A DNA stretch of 64,000 nucleotides from Sequoia sempervirens (Eukaryota > Streptophyta > Pinopsida > Cupressales > Cupressaceae): positions 62,001-126,000 of the forward strand of contig VDFB02321322.1 of NCBI GenBank assembly GCA_007258455.2, given 5' to 3'. The notes beneath the pieces are model-generated. The model saw only the letters and a list, made by a program, of their open reading frames with translations, was not told the DNA's origin and did not search any database. Of this stretch, positions 35,767 through 46,925 are shown piece after piece (the stretch's first letter is position 1; each line of letters begins with the position of its first letter). The position numbers were made by a program, and so were the translations under genes.

Positions 35767-37760
35767 TGTTGGAACTGTAAAATTTTGAAAATTTCATGGC
35801 TGCACATACTCATGAGTTTCCAAAGAAGTCCATACCATAAGCACAGGAATCCTCTCTTCATAACATATTTTCCCATATTCTGTCATGTGGTCCCATAGAA
35901 TTCATCTAACCCTGAGTATTTCAATGTATAAATCATATCGGCAAGAGATGATACAAGTCTCACCGATCCATGAAGCATTTTATACTAACGTGTGTCTTTT
36001 GCAGTCTATCGGCAAGCCATCGGGAATGTCTTACCGATAAAATTTCATTTGGTAATACACATCGGGCAGACACAATTCGGAGTCTCATCGAAAGAAAGAT
36101 CCTATCAGCAAGACAGTATGCATCGGGATAAGTCATATTGAGCCTGTGTATGTCTTACCGATGAAGCACAAAAGTGAAATATCGGGGAGACAAGAGCAAT
36201 CGGAGTAACGTCCTGCAGCATTCGTTCAATCTCGCCAATAAAGCAGAGGTAGATCCTGTCAGTGGTATAATGTCATCGGGGTGAGTTCGAGGAAGTCTTG
36301 CCGACCTACCATATCGCTATAACGGAATTACATCGGTAGGTGGACTTAGCGATATTCATGGTCTCACCGATAATGAAATTCGTCGGCCAGACTGAAGCCA
36401 TCGAAGTGAAGTCTCATAGTATTCACTTGGTCTTAGCAAAATGTTCGGAGGAAGTTTTATGTCGTTGTCATCGGGATGAAGTCATGGAGTCCTGCCGACC
36501 CCCTATGTCACAGCGACAAGATTACATTAGGACTTGGCAATATGTTTGATCATCGGCGAGACTGGCATCATCGGAGAGAGATAGGAAGCTCATGCCGAAT
36601 GAAGTTCCATCGGCAAGAAACTATTATGTCTCAGCGATCAGAAAGTAAACTGAACGAAACATCTCAGTAAGACTTGAGTAGTCGGAGGAATGTTTGCCGA
36701 CCCCTAAAGTCACAACGATACTCAAGACTGAAGGCACAGAGTGTCGGGGAGACTCGTAACATCGGTGTAACTACAGGACTACCTAGCGATATATGATCTG
36801 TTGATAGTCGGAGAGACTTGGAGTGTCGGGGAAGCGGTAGGACGTCATAGCGGGTGTCTGATGATGGAAAAGGCCTGAACAAATGGATCGCCGCAGATGT
36901 GAATGCGAATGGACGCAACTTTTCATGTGGCCAATATATAAATACCCATTTTTTACAGCGAATGAAAAATAGAGCAGAGATCGAATAAAAATACAATAGG
37001 ATACAGAATGTATATAATTTTGAGACTATGATGCATGTCTAAAACAATGGAGATTTCAAATGAATTTATTTGATGTGATGACATTTTTCTGGTTTCAGTT
37101 GTTTGTTGTGTTAATTAAAAGTATTGCTGAAGTTGTCTCCAAGGTTGATTTTTTCTAATTGTTTAAACTGATATATCAAGGATATTTTTTAGTTTATCAG
37201 TGCACACTTGTTGTATCTGTATGATTGGATTAATTGGTTCTTTCAAGGAAAGATTAAGTCCTTTTAGTCAATCATAGTAATTAGGAAATCTCATTTGGAT
37301 CATTAAGAAGAACTCAATAGTCACATCCTTGCATGTTTATACCAGTTATAAACTTAAAATTGTATGCCAAACAATTTGAGTATCTGCCAAAAAGAAGTTA
37401 TTCATTTCAGATTATCATTTGACTCCGTACACCCAATAAGGCACTAGTCTCTACCATTCCACTATTTAGTTTCATTCATTTTTTCATATGAACACATTAG
37501 ATTTTAGCCTTGATATTGCTTATACAATTTGTACCAAAATAAAACTCATTTATCCACTCCTATTTGCCATTGTGGGTAAATCACTTTAAAGGAATAAACA
37601 TTGGTCAAGTCTGTTTCATTATTATAGGTACACCCGCCTAGGTCTGGCAGCACCTGAAGAGTAGAAGCTCTAAATCATTTGGCCTTGTCTATTACCCTGA
37701 AACGTATCAAGAGATTGGCAACCTCTTGAGGTATTTTGCCTGCGTTTTTGAGAGCTAACA
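35767..37760 (+). repeat. Solo LTR E, 1.99 kb, in copia pol
   Basis: TGTTGGAACTGTAAAATTTTG to GAGAGCTAACA, flanked by TGGTA (35762-35766) and TGGTG (37761-37765). Removing it rejoins the copia frame from FSDG to [23 protein letters not shown] at 36927-36942 with AATAAAA about 50 bp downstream fits a U3/R border. Its U3 has many copies of an ATCGG motif. Family not recognised. Confidence 0.82.
35920..36850. repeat. Dispersed ATCGG/CCGAT motif array in LTR E
   Basis: At least 14 copies of ATCGG, often followed by (C/G)(A/G)AGAC, and several of the complement ACCGAT occur in 0.9 kb, in both orientations, often next to GTCTTACCGAT or AGTC. Spacing is irregular (about 30-90 bp). The position in U3 suggests an enhancer-like array. 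Confidence 0.7.
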
Positions 37761-37950
37761 TGGTGATTCTTGGCGAGCCTCCCGGGTACTTCAATTGGTT
37801 CACGCTGATGTATGTGGACCAATGAACATTCCATCTGTTACTGGGTCCAAGTACTTTTTATTATTTGTTGATGATTTCAGTAGAAAAATGTGGGTGTATT
37901 TTTTGAAAAATAAATCAGATGTGTTCAATACATTTCAGCAGTATAAGGCC
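37761..37950 (+). pseudogene. Copia integrase, N-terminal core
   Basis: Reads [20 protein letters not shown] and [20 protein letters not shown], the first catalytic Asp region of copia integrase, ending at FQQYKA. It is interrupted by the first 6.3 kb unit and resumes at 44270 with LVEKES. Confidence 0.93.
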
Positions 37951-37974
37951 TATTGTGACTTATTTCACACATCG

Positions 37975-37991
37975 CCCCATTGCAAATGGGG
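37975..37991. repeat. Terminal hairpin of unit 1
   Basis: CCCCATT-GCA-AATGGGG, a perfect 7-bp stem 24 bases from the left end. It is identical in unit 2 at 45874-45890, so it is a conserved part of the terminus. Confidence 0.85.
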
Positions 37992-38579
37992 ACCCCCAGT
38001 AGTTTCTTTTTTTAGGGTTTTTGTCTTTAGGTTGCAATTCCATAGGTCATTGCTTTGAGAGTTAGGAGTTAGAGTTTTGAAAGTCATCCGAGCCAAGAAG
38101 AGAATTCAAGCCCAGAACAATGCGTAGACATCGTCAAAGTGCTCAGAAGGTCCGGAGGATGAAAAACGCCATTGCTTTCAGTCAATTCTGACACTTTCTA
38201 CTTTTTAGGGACTGCTTTTTTGCTTTTTGCTTTTTCTATTTTTGGCACTTTTGGACCAATCCAAGATTTACTATTTTTAGAAATTTTGCTTTTTACTTTT
38301 TTCTATTTTTAGAAAGTGTCAAGGTTCCACAGGTCATGGAGTCAACGTTTTCATCTTTAGAATCAAGGTTTTGCGCCTCCAAAAGTAAAAAGCAAGGAAA
38401 AATCATAGAAAGCAAGGAAAAAACATAAAAAGCAAGGAAAAATCATGAAAAGCAAGAGAGAAAATCACATGGCGAGAGTTTGTTCAGATGATCTAGAAGA
38501 AGACAAGAAATTTTGCATGAAATTCAGGGCATAAGCATCTTCAAGTTCACCCAAGGAAGAAAAGGCATGAGATTCATGA

Positions 38580-39210
38580 AGTCCTCCCTTGGCTAGGAAG
38601 GAAAATGGCAAGGCTGAAGTAAAGTCCGCCATGCATATGGCAAGACAAACAAGAAGTCCGCCCAACCTGTGGCAAGACCATCATGAAGTCCGCCCATGCA
38701 CTTGGCAAAGAAGTCTCAAAGTCCGCCCAACCTTGGGGAAAGCTTGGCATGAACTTGTTGAAGTCTGCCCCACCTTGAATCATCCTTGTCCAAGCATAAG
38801 CCAATTCCGCCCTTAGCTAGGAAGGAAAGTGTCAAGCATGAGATGAAGTCCGCCCCGCCTTGAGAAGCTTGTCCAAGATGCCAAGAAGTCCGCCCAGCCA
38901 AGAGGAGGAAGGAAAATTTCATAAAAATAAATGGCTAAGTATTGATACCTTGGGAAGAAAATTTCATGAGATTGGCTAAGTATTGGCAAAATATGGTTAA
39001 GTGTAAAAGGAGCGAAAATGGCAAGACAAGTCTAAAGTCTGCCCAGCTCAAAGAGGGAATGGCAAACACATGAGAAAGTCTGCCCTAGGCATAGAAAGGG
39101 AATGTCCAAACATTGATAAAGTCCGCAATGCTAAAAGAGAAGATGGAAAAGAAGTCTTAAAGTCCACCCATGAAGAAATGGCTAAGTAGTTGTGAAGTCC
39201 GCCCTATCCA
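38580..39210 (+). repeat. GTCCGCC repeat tract, unit 1
   Basis: About 12-13 copies of AAGTCCGCCC or one-base variants, at irregular 35-60 bp spacing, each embedded in GGCAAG/GGCATGA-rich sequence. Unit 2 has an equivalent tract at 46420-46925 with different spacing, so the tract diverges in length while the motif is kept. Confidence 0.85.
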
Positions 39211-39622
39211 AGGAAAAATGATAATGGCATAAAAATGACCAAGTTAGCCATGGCATGGAGAGAAGCGAATTCCAACTTGGCATGGAGAGCCTAAAGCCAA
39301 ACAGATTTCAGGAAAGATCTATGAATAAAATAAAAATTCGCCATCCAAGAGGGTCATGATTAAAAGAGTTGGAAAATCGAATTTGACACATAGAATATTT
39401 TATTTTTTCCAACACTTAGAAAAATATTGAACACTTTAATAAATTTTCGAAATATTCGAAAGAAAATCTTGAAGATTTGGCTAAGGATGGCGCCTTGAGA
39501 AAATTAGAAACTTGTTTTGAAGATAAAGATCGCCATGGTGGATAAAAGAAATCAAGTCCAAGTTCAATGAATTTGAAAGAAAAAAGAATAGATTTACTAA
39601 AATCAATCAACCTTCTCAACTT

Positions 39623-39628
39623 TATAAG
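39623..39628 (+). promoter_or_regulatory. TATA-like site upstream of the unit 1 gene
   Basis: CTTTATAAGC about 460 bp before the first ATG. Unit 2 has CTTTATAA in the equivalent place (47524-47531), 345 bp before its ATG. Conservation between two otherwise diverged 5' regions makes an internal promoter plausible. TTTCTTTATGTTTCTCGCAG at 40057-40076 looks like a 3' splice site, also present in unit 2. Confidence 0.4.
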
Positions 39629-40080
39629 CAGTTGAACTGTCATTTTCAACTCATTCTCTCCCAAGGTCAATTGAGAGAAAATTCTAGTTCTTCCAAAGTT
39701 AAAGTGACAAGAGATAAATTTTGGAGAATTAAGTGATTTTTCAAAGAGAAGAACAAGGGACGAAGTAAATTCTGGAGTTGGAGAGCTTCACCAAGAGTAG
39801 CATGTTTTTCAAAGTTTAAGGTAGAATTACCGTCAAAGAGTATAATTTCGAAGTTTATAATCCAAGTTTGACGGAATTCTTTATTCTTTTTTGGTCTTAT
39901 TCATTTATTCTCACGAAATTTTACTAAGTGATTAACTAAATTATGTTATTTTCAGTCTGATTTTTTCACAAAATGTAATCTTTAACAGGCTGAAAGTCAG
40001 AATTTTCGAGACAGGGGTCCAAGAAAATCAAAATTAAAATCTTGAAATTAATATATTTTCTTTATGTTTCTCGCAGATTG

Positions 40081-43000
40081 ATGACCACTCGAGGAGAAAC
40101 TTCGAGAAAGGCCCAAATGAAGTTTGCCAGCAAAGGACTGCAGCCAGAATCGAAAATCAACTCCAAGTGGAAAAATATCATGAACACCAACCTTGGACAT
40201 GTGAACTTCAAGGAATTCAAGAAAAGGATGTACGGACAAGATGGACTCTTGCCAACAGCTATTGCTCGAAGAATGATGCGGAATGGCATTGTTCAAGCAG
40301 CAGGATTTCCTTCGGCTGTAGAGTGTGCTGAACTGATGGTAGAATGTGCCATACACTACAACCCACAAGAGAGGCAGATCATTGCGCCTGACAAAAGAAT
40401 ATTGGCACATCTCAGAGAATTGGCTATTTAGGAAGCATTCGGCATACCCAGTTACAACCGAACTTCATACAAAACCAAGGAAGATGCAAGAAGACTTATG
40501 AAGATCGGATGGATCTTTGTGCAACCAACATCAACAAGACATGGTTGGTGAAGCCAAGGCCTTCTATTAAGAAGATGCCAAAGAAACTGCTCCGAACAGA
40601 CTTCAAGGAAGATTATGGAGATATTATTTTGCTATTGAACAGAATAATGGGCAGCCCCCAAGGTGCACCATTCGAGACATGGATGTATTATTTCATTGAC
40701 GAGATCACTTCAGGCGTCAGGACGTTCAATTGGTCGCAAATGATCAGTGACAATCTCCATGAGCAACTAATAAACTTAGAAAGGACTAAAACTTTTTTCA
40801 TGAGTTCTTATGTTGTCTATCTTTTGGCAAGGACCTATAGATATACGGGATTGATCTATTGAGGCATGGCGGGAAATGGAGAGAACGAGTTCAAGTCATA
40901 TGATTGCTATCCCCAGTTGCAACTCTGCGAGAAGGCCCATTACAGAAGAGCACACGATGCCCTCCTAATGTACATTACAAGAATATTGCAAGGAGGAACA
41001 CATCAAAGGCTAACCCATGAGGCTAAGAGCCTAATCAACAAGTACGGATCATAGTTCATCCAGTTTCCAAGATTCACTTACATAAGAGTTCAGGGATTCA
41101 CAGGTTGTCCTTACTAACTCCCGATCTATCCCACTAACAAGATGGTCTTGCTTGAGGTTCTGAGACAACTGGAAACATACCAAGGCCTCTAGAGAACAAA
41201 GCAGAAGGCAGCCGTCACCTTTCCGTTCTTCATTGGGAATATGCAAGAATCTTGTCCATCGGCACAGGCAACTGAAAGCACCAGGTTAGAAATGCAATGG
41301 TACCCTTTCACATCTTACCAGTCTAGAGCTGACTTTGACCCTCACCACCACATTGGGACCATGAATGGAAGGAAGTACAAACATAAGGTAGACCTAGAGG
41401 ATTTTTGGGCGAATGTTGCAGATGAATATGATGTCAAGAAAAGACTATGGTCCAGACTGTGGGTGAACTTGATCAGGACAACTAAGCTCTTTTGTGTGCC
41501 AGATCAGCTTGAAGACGATGGAGAGTATATTCAGCCAGGCTTTGATGAGAGTCGGCCTCTTCCTCCTGTAAAATTGGCAAAACCTAAGCTTGCGGATTTG
41601 ACCATCTTGATAAGCCCAGTCATCAAGTATTCACAATGGTGGGCAGATCAACAGATCCAAGAGCTACGGCGGAGGGATGTGACTCTGACTTACAATCTAA
41701 TGGGTGAAGCGGAATCCCATTCCTCAAATGCTGGTGCATCCCAATGTGATGAGCCAATCAAGAGCACCAATTCAAGGAAAAGGAAGGAAATAGTTAATGA
41801 CTCTACCAAAGCAAAAGGAAAGAAGACTGCAGATGAGGAACCTACCCAAAAGAAGCAAAGATCAGAGCCTCTTCATTCTGCCATGCCCGGGAATATGAAT
41901 GAGATATTGGATATTGATGAGTCATTGAGTGACATAAGGACTCCTTCTCCCATTCATATCCAAACAGAGGATGATGAGCTCCCATCTCCCACAGGCACAA
42001 AAATATTGGAGTCCAAGAATGAAATGGATGTCATGGATGATGAATTTCAAGAGGGAATTATTTCCGCTCTTAAAGGGATTCAGGATATTCCATGTGTACA
42101 GAATATTCAAGAAGAGGAAGGTATAAAGCAGCCTACTATTCCTGATTGGTTGAAGGAGAGATTGAAGATAAAAGTACAAACAGACATTCCAGAGGAAGAT
42201 GATACAGCGGATTTCTTGGCCAAGTTAGAAACAGTTGTTGTAAAGAAGCCCGCCAAAATGTTTTCCACCATCCAGAGGGACGAAGCAGGCCACCGTACAG
42301 TACAAATTGTTGTACCGACAGTAGATAAGTCAAAGGAGGATATTGCTCCTCAAGAATACGCCATTACCACTGTCAACTTAGGCCCAACCACAAAAGGTCA
42401 AGAAGTAGAAGACTTAGACAATTCAGTCACTTCTATCAAGGCAAGGTTGGAAAAGGAAGTGGCAAGGAAAAAAAAATACAAACGAGAAGTTGAACGCCTA
42501 AAAGAGTATATTCAGCATTTAATCAAGCCTCTTGATCAGGCCAGCTCAGCGGTTCCCCCATTATTGAACTCTTCGCAAGAAACGATCAAAAATTTTGAAG
42601 AAGATATGACCACAGCCAAAGAGGCTAAGGAGTGGATAATCAACAAAAGCGAAGAAGTGGTTGTATTTGTGGAAAATCTGATATTGGCATATGGGAAAAC
42701 TTCCTCTTTGCTTTTGAGGATCGCATCTTTGGCAGAAGCATGGGACCATATTCAAGATAGAATTATTCCATGTCTCATAGTGCTAAAAGGAATTCTAAAG
42801 CAAGAACTAATTGATGGAAAGGTTATTGCAGCAGCCGCTGCATATGATTTCAATAGCTGGTATTGGGCGTTGATTGCGTAGAATGAAGTCTTGGAGAGGG
42901 TGAAGGCTGATACTATTAGAGCTGAAGAGCGAACGAAAGAAATTCAGAACAAGATTCTACTTATGGATGCAAATGCACTTGAGAGGGACATTGTTCGAGA

Positions 43001-43297
43001 AAACAACATGCAGCTTGAAAACTTGAAGCGCAGAGTTCAAGAAACTTTCTTCGCCACCACTGGGCCGATCCTAAAACAAAATTTAACTAAGGCAACCAAC
43101 TTCTTGTCCATCTGGCATGCCTTCCAACGACAAGAGTCAGAGTGGGAGATTGCTTTCACCGAGTGTGCGGATGATTTGGACATACTGGAATACAAGGTCA
43201 ACATGCGGTCACATGTCACATTGGAGGAGGTCAACACAATAGTGTCCAGATTCATCGAATACACTGCCACTCGGGAGGATAAGGATGTGCCCCCTTA
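40081..43297 (+). pseudogene. Unknown 1,070-codon protein gene in unit 1
   Basis: I do not recognise this family. N-terminal block: MKFASKGLQPESKINSKW, FKKRMYGQDGLLPTAIARRM. Middle: PQGAPFETWMYYFIDEIT, LINLERTKTFFMSSYVVYLL, ILQGGTHQRLTHEAKSLI, FPRFTYIRVQGFTGCPY, YPTNKMVLLEVLRQLETY. Then a basic segment (NSRKRKEIVNDSTKAKGKK) like a nuclear signal, an acidic linker, a coiled coil near 42430-42530, and a helical C-terminus (DILEYKVNMRSHVTLEEVNT). The longest open part is 41241-42881. Damage: one base lost near 40494, stops at 40429, 40860, 41052, near 41115 and 41190, and 42879. Compared with unit 2, several stops are CAG to TAG. No RT, protease or transposase motif is visible. Confidence 0.7.
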
Positions 43298-43438
43298 AAG
43301 ATAGCCCCTCGTGCCACTTGCTCTCCACCCATTGGTTGTTGATTGTTATTCTTGGAAACCCTAGTTAGGGTTGATTTGTTTTATTCTTTGTCGTTGATCT
43401 TGGATCGATCTCGGTCGTTTATTTCATTTCAAAAACTC

Positions 43439-43518
43439 TATATAAACGCTCATTCTCTCATTTCATTGTATGGAGAGAGTCTTATGAAATTGTTGCATAT
43501 AGCTACTTTGATAATAAA
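43439..43518 (+). promoter_or_regulatory. TATA box and AATAAA of unit 1, LTR-like R region
   Basis: CTCTATATAAACGCTC at 43436-43451 is followed 67 bp later by AATAAA (43513-43518), and the element end lies 750 bp beyond. TATA then polyadenylation signal within 80 bp is the usual U3/R layout of an LTR. Unit 2 keeps AATAAA (51391-51396), but its TATA position is replaced by a C run. Confidence 0.55.
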
Positions 43519-44269
43519 AGCTCATATTGCATGATTTGCTTTGGATCCTTTTGATTGTCAAGTGGTTGCATGGTTACATACCTCCCTTCAACATAGAATA
43601 GATTTAAAGTAGGATTTAGAGTGGATTTAAAATAGAATTTGATTTGAATGCATGTTAGATGAATGAAAGATTGATAGTGTTGATAATGGTGAAATTAGTT
43701 CATACCTTTTTCAATTGAATGATTTTCAATTTGATGTGCAAGGTTAGTCTGAACTTTAAAATTGTTAAACTCGAATTCTATTACTTATGTTCATTGTTCG
43801 AATTGATGATGGTTTTGAGTAATAGGATATCATTCGTGAATCCCGTTGAAGATTGCACCATCTTTGTCTAGTTGTTGTAGTCATCATACTTGGCAAAGCA
43901 AAGATTGGTTTGAATTTCGCCATCCAGCACTTGTCTCTTGAGTTCATAGGATTAGTTTGGCATTAGTCGAGTCTCAAAAACCCTTATCCCCTTTTATCTT
44001 TTTTTTAGAATTGGCAGTAATAGAATTTCACCACTCATCATCCATAGCATTCATAGTCCAAAGTGATCAAGTTGAGCATAAGTCCCCCTTGAAATACCAG
44101 CAAAACATATCAAACCAACTAAGACTATCCTATCTGCATCACGCACCTTGGAGTCTACTTTGTGATCACTTAGCTTAGCACATTAGAGTCTTTGTTCAAG
44201 AGAGAATAGGATATTCTATTGGGTATTTTATTCTAATGTTGGTTTAAGGTCACAAAACCTACATCAACA

Positions 44270-45849
44270 AGGCCTTAGTTGAGAAAGAATCAGTTCTCAA
44301 ATTGTCACTCTACGGTCAAATAATGGGGGGAGTTTTGTTCATCCAACTTCTCTACCTTTTGTGTTGCACATGGCATTAAGTGCCAACTCACCACACCATA
44401 CACCCCTTGGCAGAATGGAGTCGTTGAACATAGGAATCGCACCATTATTGAAATGGCTCGTTCTATGATGGAGAATAGAAATGTCGCCAAGAAATACTGG
44501 GCTAAAGCAGTGTATACTGCAGTCTACCTCCTGAATTGGTCACCTACACAGGCCGTTAAGAAGATGACTCTTGAAGAAGCTTGGTCAGGACATAAGCCTA
44601 AAGTGGGCCATCTAAAAAGTCTTTGGTTCTACAGCTCATGTTTGGATTCCAGACGCCAAGCGTGCCAAGCTGGACTCCAAGAGCCAGCAACTTATGTTTA
44701 CTGGTTACAGCGACAATCACAAGGCATACAGGTTGATTGATGTGGAGACAGATCGTCTCATATTTAGTCGTGATATTGTGATTGATGAGACTACTGGTCC
44801 ATTTCTTCCTACTACCAGTCCTAAGGATCAGCCTGTGAAGGCTTCTGATGAGGGTGTTCGTCTTCCTCTTGGTTCCCCTGATGGGAGGGCTTCAAAGCAT
44901 TCTGACTCTGAAGATTTGGAGTCTACTAGTCATGATCTAGCACCACCTAATTTTCCTCAGGATTCACCTCCAGATGACTTTGTTCCAAAACTCCCAAGAG
45001 ATGTTTCTCCTATTCCAGATGTTGGTACCTCTACTCTCCGGCCTAAGTGGTGGGCCAAGACTATCGGAGATCTTCATGATGATGAGCTTCTTGAGAGCAA
45101 ATCCACTTGCAGGAAGAGAAAGCAACAAAATTCAGTTAACTTTGCTCTTATGGTGAACCTCCACAGCATCTATGAGCCCTAGACATATTCAGAGGCTAAA
45201 GGCATTCCTAAGTGGGAAAAGGCTATGGAAACTGAATACCATAGTCTTATGAAAAATAACACGTGGATCCTCTGGTACTCTAGATAAATACAAGGCAAGG
45301 TTGGTAACTCGCGGATTCACACAGTGGGAGGGCATTGACTACAAGGAGACTTTTGCTCCTACTACCAAGATGAGCACAATTCATCTTCTTCTCGCCATTG
45401 CAACTCAGTTTGGATGGAAACTTCACCAGATGGATGTCAAGAGTGCCTTCCTCAACGGTGAGTTGCAGGAAGAAGTCTACATAACGCAGCCTCCTAGTTT
45501 CAAGGTTGTCGGCAAAGAACATCAGGTATGGAGGCTCGTGAAAGCACTCTATGGACTGAAACAGGCTCCTCGGGCATGGTATATCAAAATTGATCAATAT
45601 CTAAATAATCATGGTTTTCAGCACAGTCCCTCTGACACTAATCTGTATGTCAAACTCTCCGGTGATGATATCCTTTTTCTTCTTGTCTACGTGAACGACT
45701 TGATCACTACTGGCAGTTCAGCACTTTTGATTGCAGACATCAAACAGGATTTGTGCCAAGCTTTTGACATGACAGATTTGGGGCTTCTCCATTATTGCTT
45801 GGGTATTGAGGTTTGGCAAACAACTGATAGTATTTTTATCTCTCAGTCT
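44270..45849 (+). pseudogene. Copia integrase end and reverse transcriptase, first part
   Basis: Resumes at KALVEKES. Integrase catalytic Glu region: LTTPYTPWQNGVVEHRNRTI and MARSMMENRNVAKKYWAKAV in a frame displaced from 44270. A Pro/Ser-rich linker follows (44700-45180), then RT from about 45190: WEKAMETEYHSLMKNNTW, MDVKSAFLNGELQEEVYITQ, VWRLVKALYGLKQAPRAWY. The RT active site reads LLVYVNDLI, with the first Asp of YVDD changed to Asn. It is interrupted after IFISQS by the second 6.3 kb unit and resumes at KYARSLL (52106). Confidence 0.93.
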
Positions 45850-46419
45850 TGTTGTGACCTATTTCACACATCGCCCCATTGCAAATGGGGACCCTAGTAG
45901 TTTGCTTTTTAGGGCTTTGTCGTTGCGCTTTAGTTTCATTTGATCTCTGTTTGGGGGTTTAGAGTTTGAGTTTTTGAATGGTCACCCGAATCAAGCGAAG
46001 AATTTGAGCCTGAATCATTGTGCAAACATCATCACAGTGCTTAGGAGGCCCGAGGGACAAAGATCGACTGTCGTTTCAGTCAATTCTGACATCTCCTACT
46101 TTTTGGGGATTTCCCCTCCAGACCCCCTATTTTTTAGGGACTTCATTTTTGGCACTTTTGGCCCATGTTAGACTTCCTATTTTTTAGGGGCTATTCTTGG
46201 AAAGTTACTAATTTTGGAAAGCTTCTAGTTTTGGCAGGGTTTCCATCTTTGGAAAGTGCCCGGATTTCAAAAAACCAGTCAGAAGTCCCAAAAAACCAAT
46301 AGAAAATCACAGAAAATCGTTCAAAAATCTGGAAAAATCCATGAAAAGGTCTGAAATTCATAGCAAAATCTGCCTTAGTGTGGAAAATGGTGCCCAAGGT
46401 AATGGCATAGGCATGAGCT

Positions 46420-46925
46420 AAGTCCGCCATGGAGATGAAGCAATGGCATGACATCAAGACAAGTCCGCCTTGCCATGGCATGGAATAGTGCCAAGTCCGC
46501 CCAGCTCACAAGAGATAATGGCTTGACTTCAAGCCAAGTCCGCCCACCATAAAAAGAGATGGCATGAGCAAAGGTGAAGTCCGCTCCAAAGAGGATGGCA
46601 CAAGCCAAGGTAAAGTCCGCCATAAAGAGGATGGCACAAGTGAAAGTAAAGTCCGCCATAGAAAGCAAGACATGGCATGAGAAGAAGGTAAGTCCGCCCA
46701 ACTCATAAAGATATGGCTTAAACATGTGCAAAGTCCGCCCCAAGGTAATGGCAAGACTATGTGCTAAGTCCGCCCAGCAAAACAAGACTTGGCATGAGAC
46801 TATGGAAAGTGCGCCTAAGATAGAATGGCTTGAAGAAGTGCCAAGTCCGCCCCAAGATGGCCTAAACAATGATAAGTCTGCCATATGGAGAAGTAAATGG
46901 CTTGGACATGAGCTAAGTCCGCTCC
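46420..46925 (+). repeat. GTCCGCC repeat tract, unit 2
   Basis: About 14 copies of AAGTCCGCCC and close variants spaced 25-55 bp apart, with ATGGCATGAG or ATGGCACAAG between them. Counterpart of 38580-39210. Confidence 0.85.

Larger units (their letters stand above)
37951..44269 (+). mobile_element. 6.3 kb unit 1: putative giant solo LTR with a gene
   Basis: Exact 5-bp target duplication AGGCC (37946-37950 and 44270-44274), and removal rejoins the copia integrase frame. The left end reads TATTGTGACTTATTTCACAC (first G mutated, compare unit 2), the right end ACCTACATCAACA. No direct repeat of the left end occurs inside, so there is no LTR pair. Order: palindromic end, GTCCGCC repeat tract, TATA-like element, possible intron acceptor, coding sequence of about 1,070 codons, then TATATAAA at 43439 and AATAAA at 43513, and 750 bp to the end. 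This is what one LTR with a coding U3 would look like. A new type of DNA transposon with TGTTG/CAACA ends is the alternative. Confidence 0.75.

Noticed and set aside
38580..39210. CRISPR-like repeat array
   Set aside because: Short motif with irregular spacing in eukaryotic repeat DNA. No fixed repeat and spacer lengths.
41922..42333. Minus-strand open frames opposite the unit gene
   Set aside because: They are shadows of the plus-strand frame. The coding evidence (synonymous differences) is on the plus strand.
37951..44269. Helitron or LINE explanation for the 6.3 kb units
   Set aside because: Exact 5-bp target duplications and TG...CA ends with no poly-A tail, no CTRR end and no AT insertion site exclude both.
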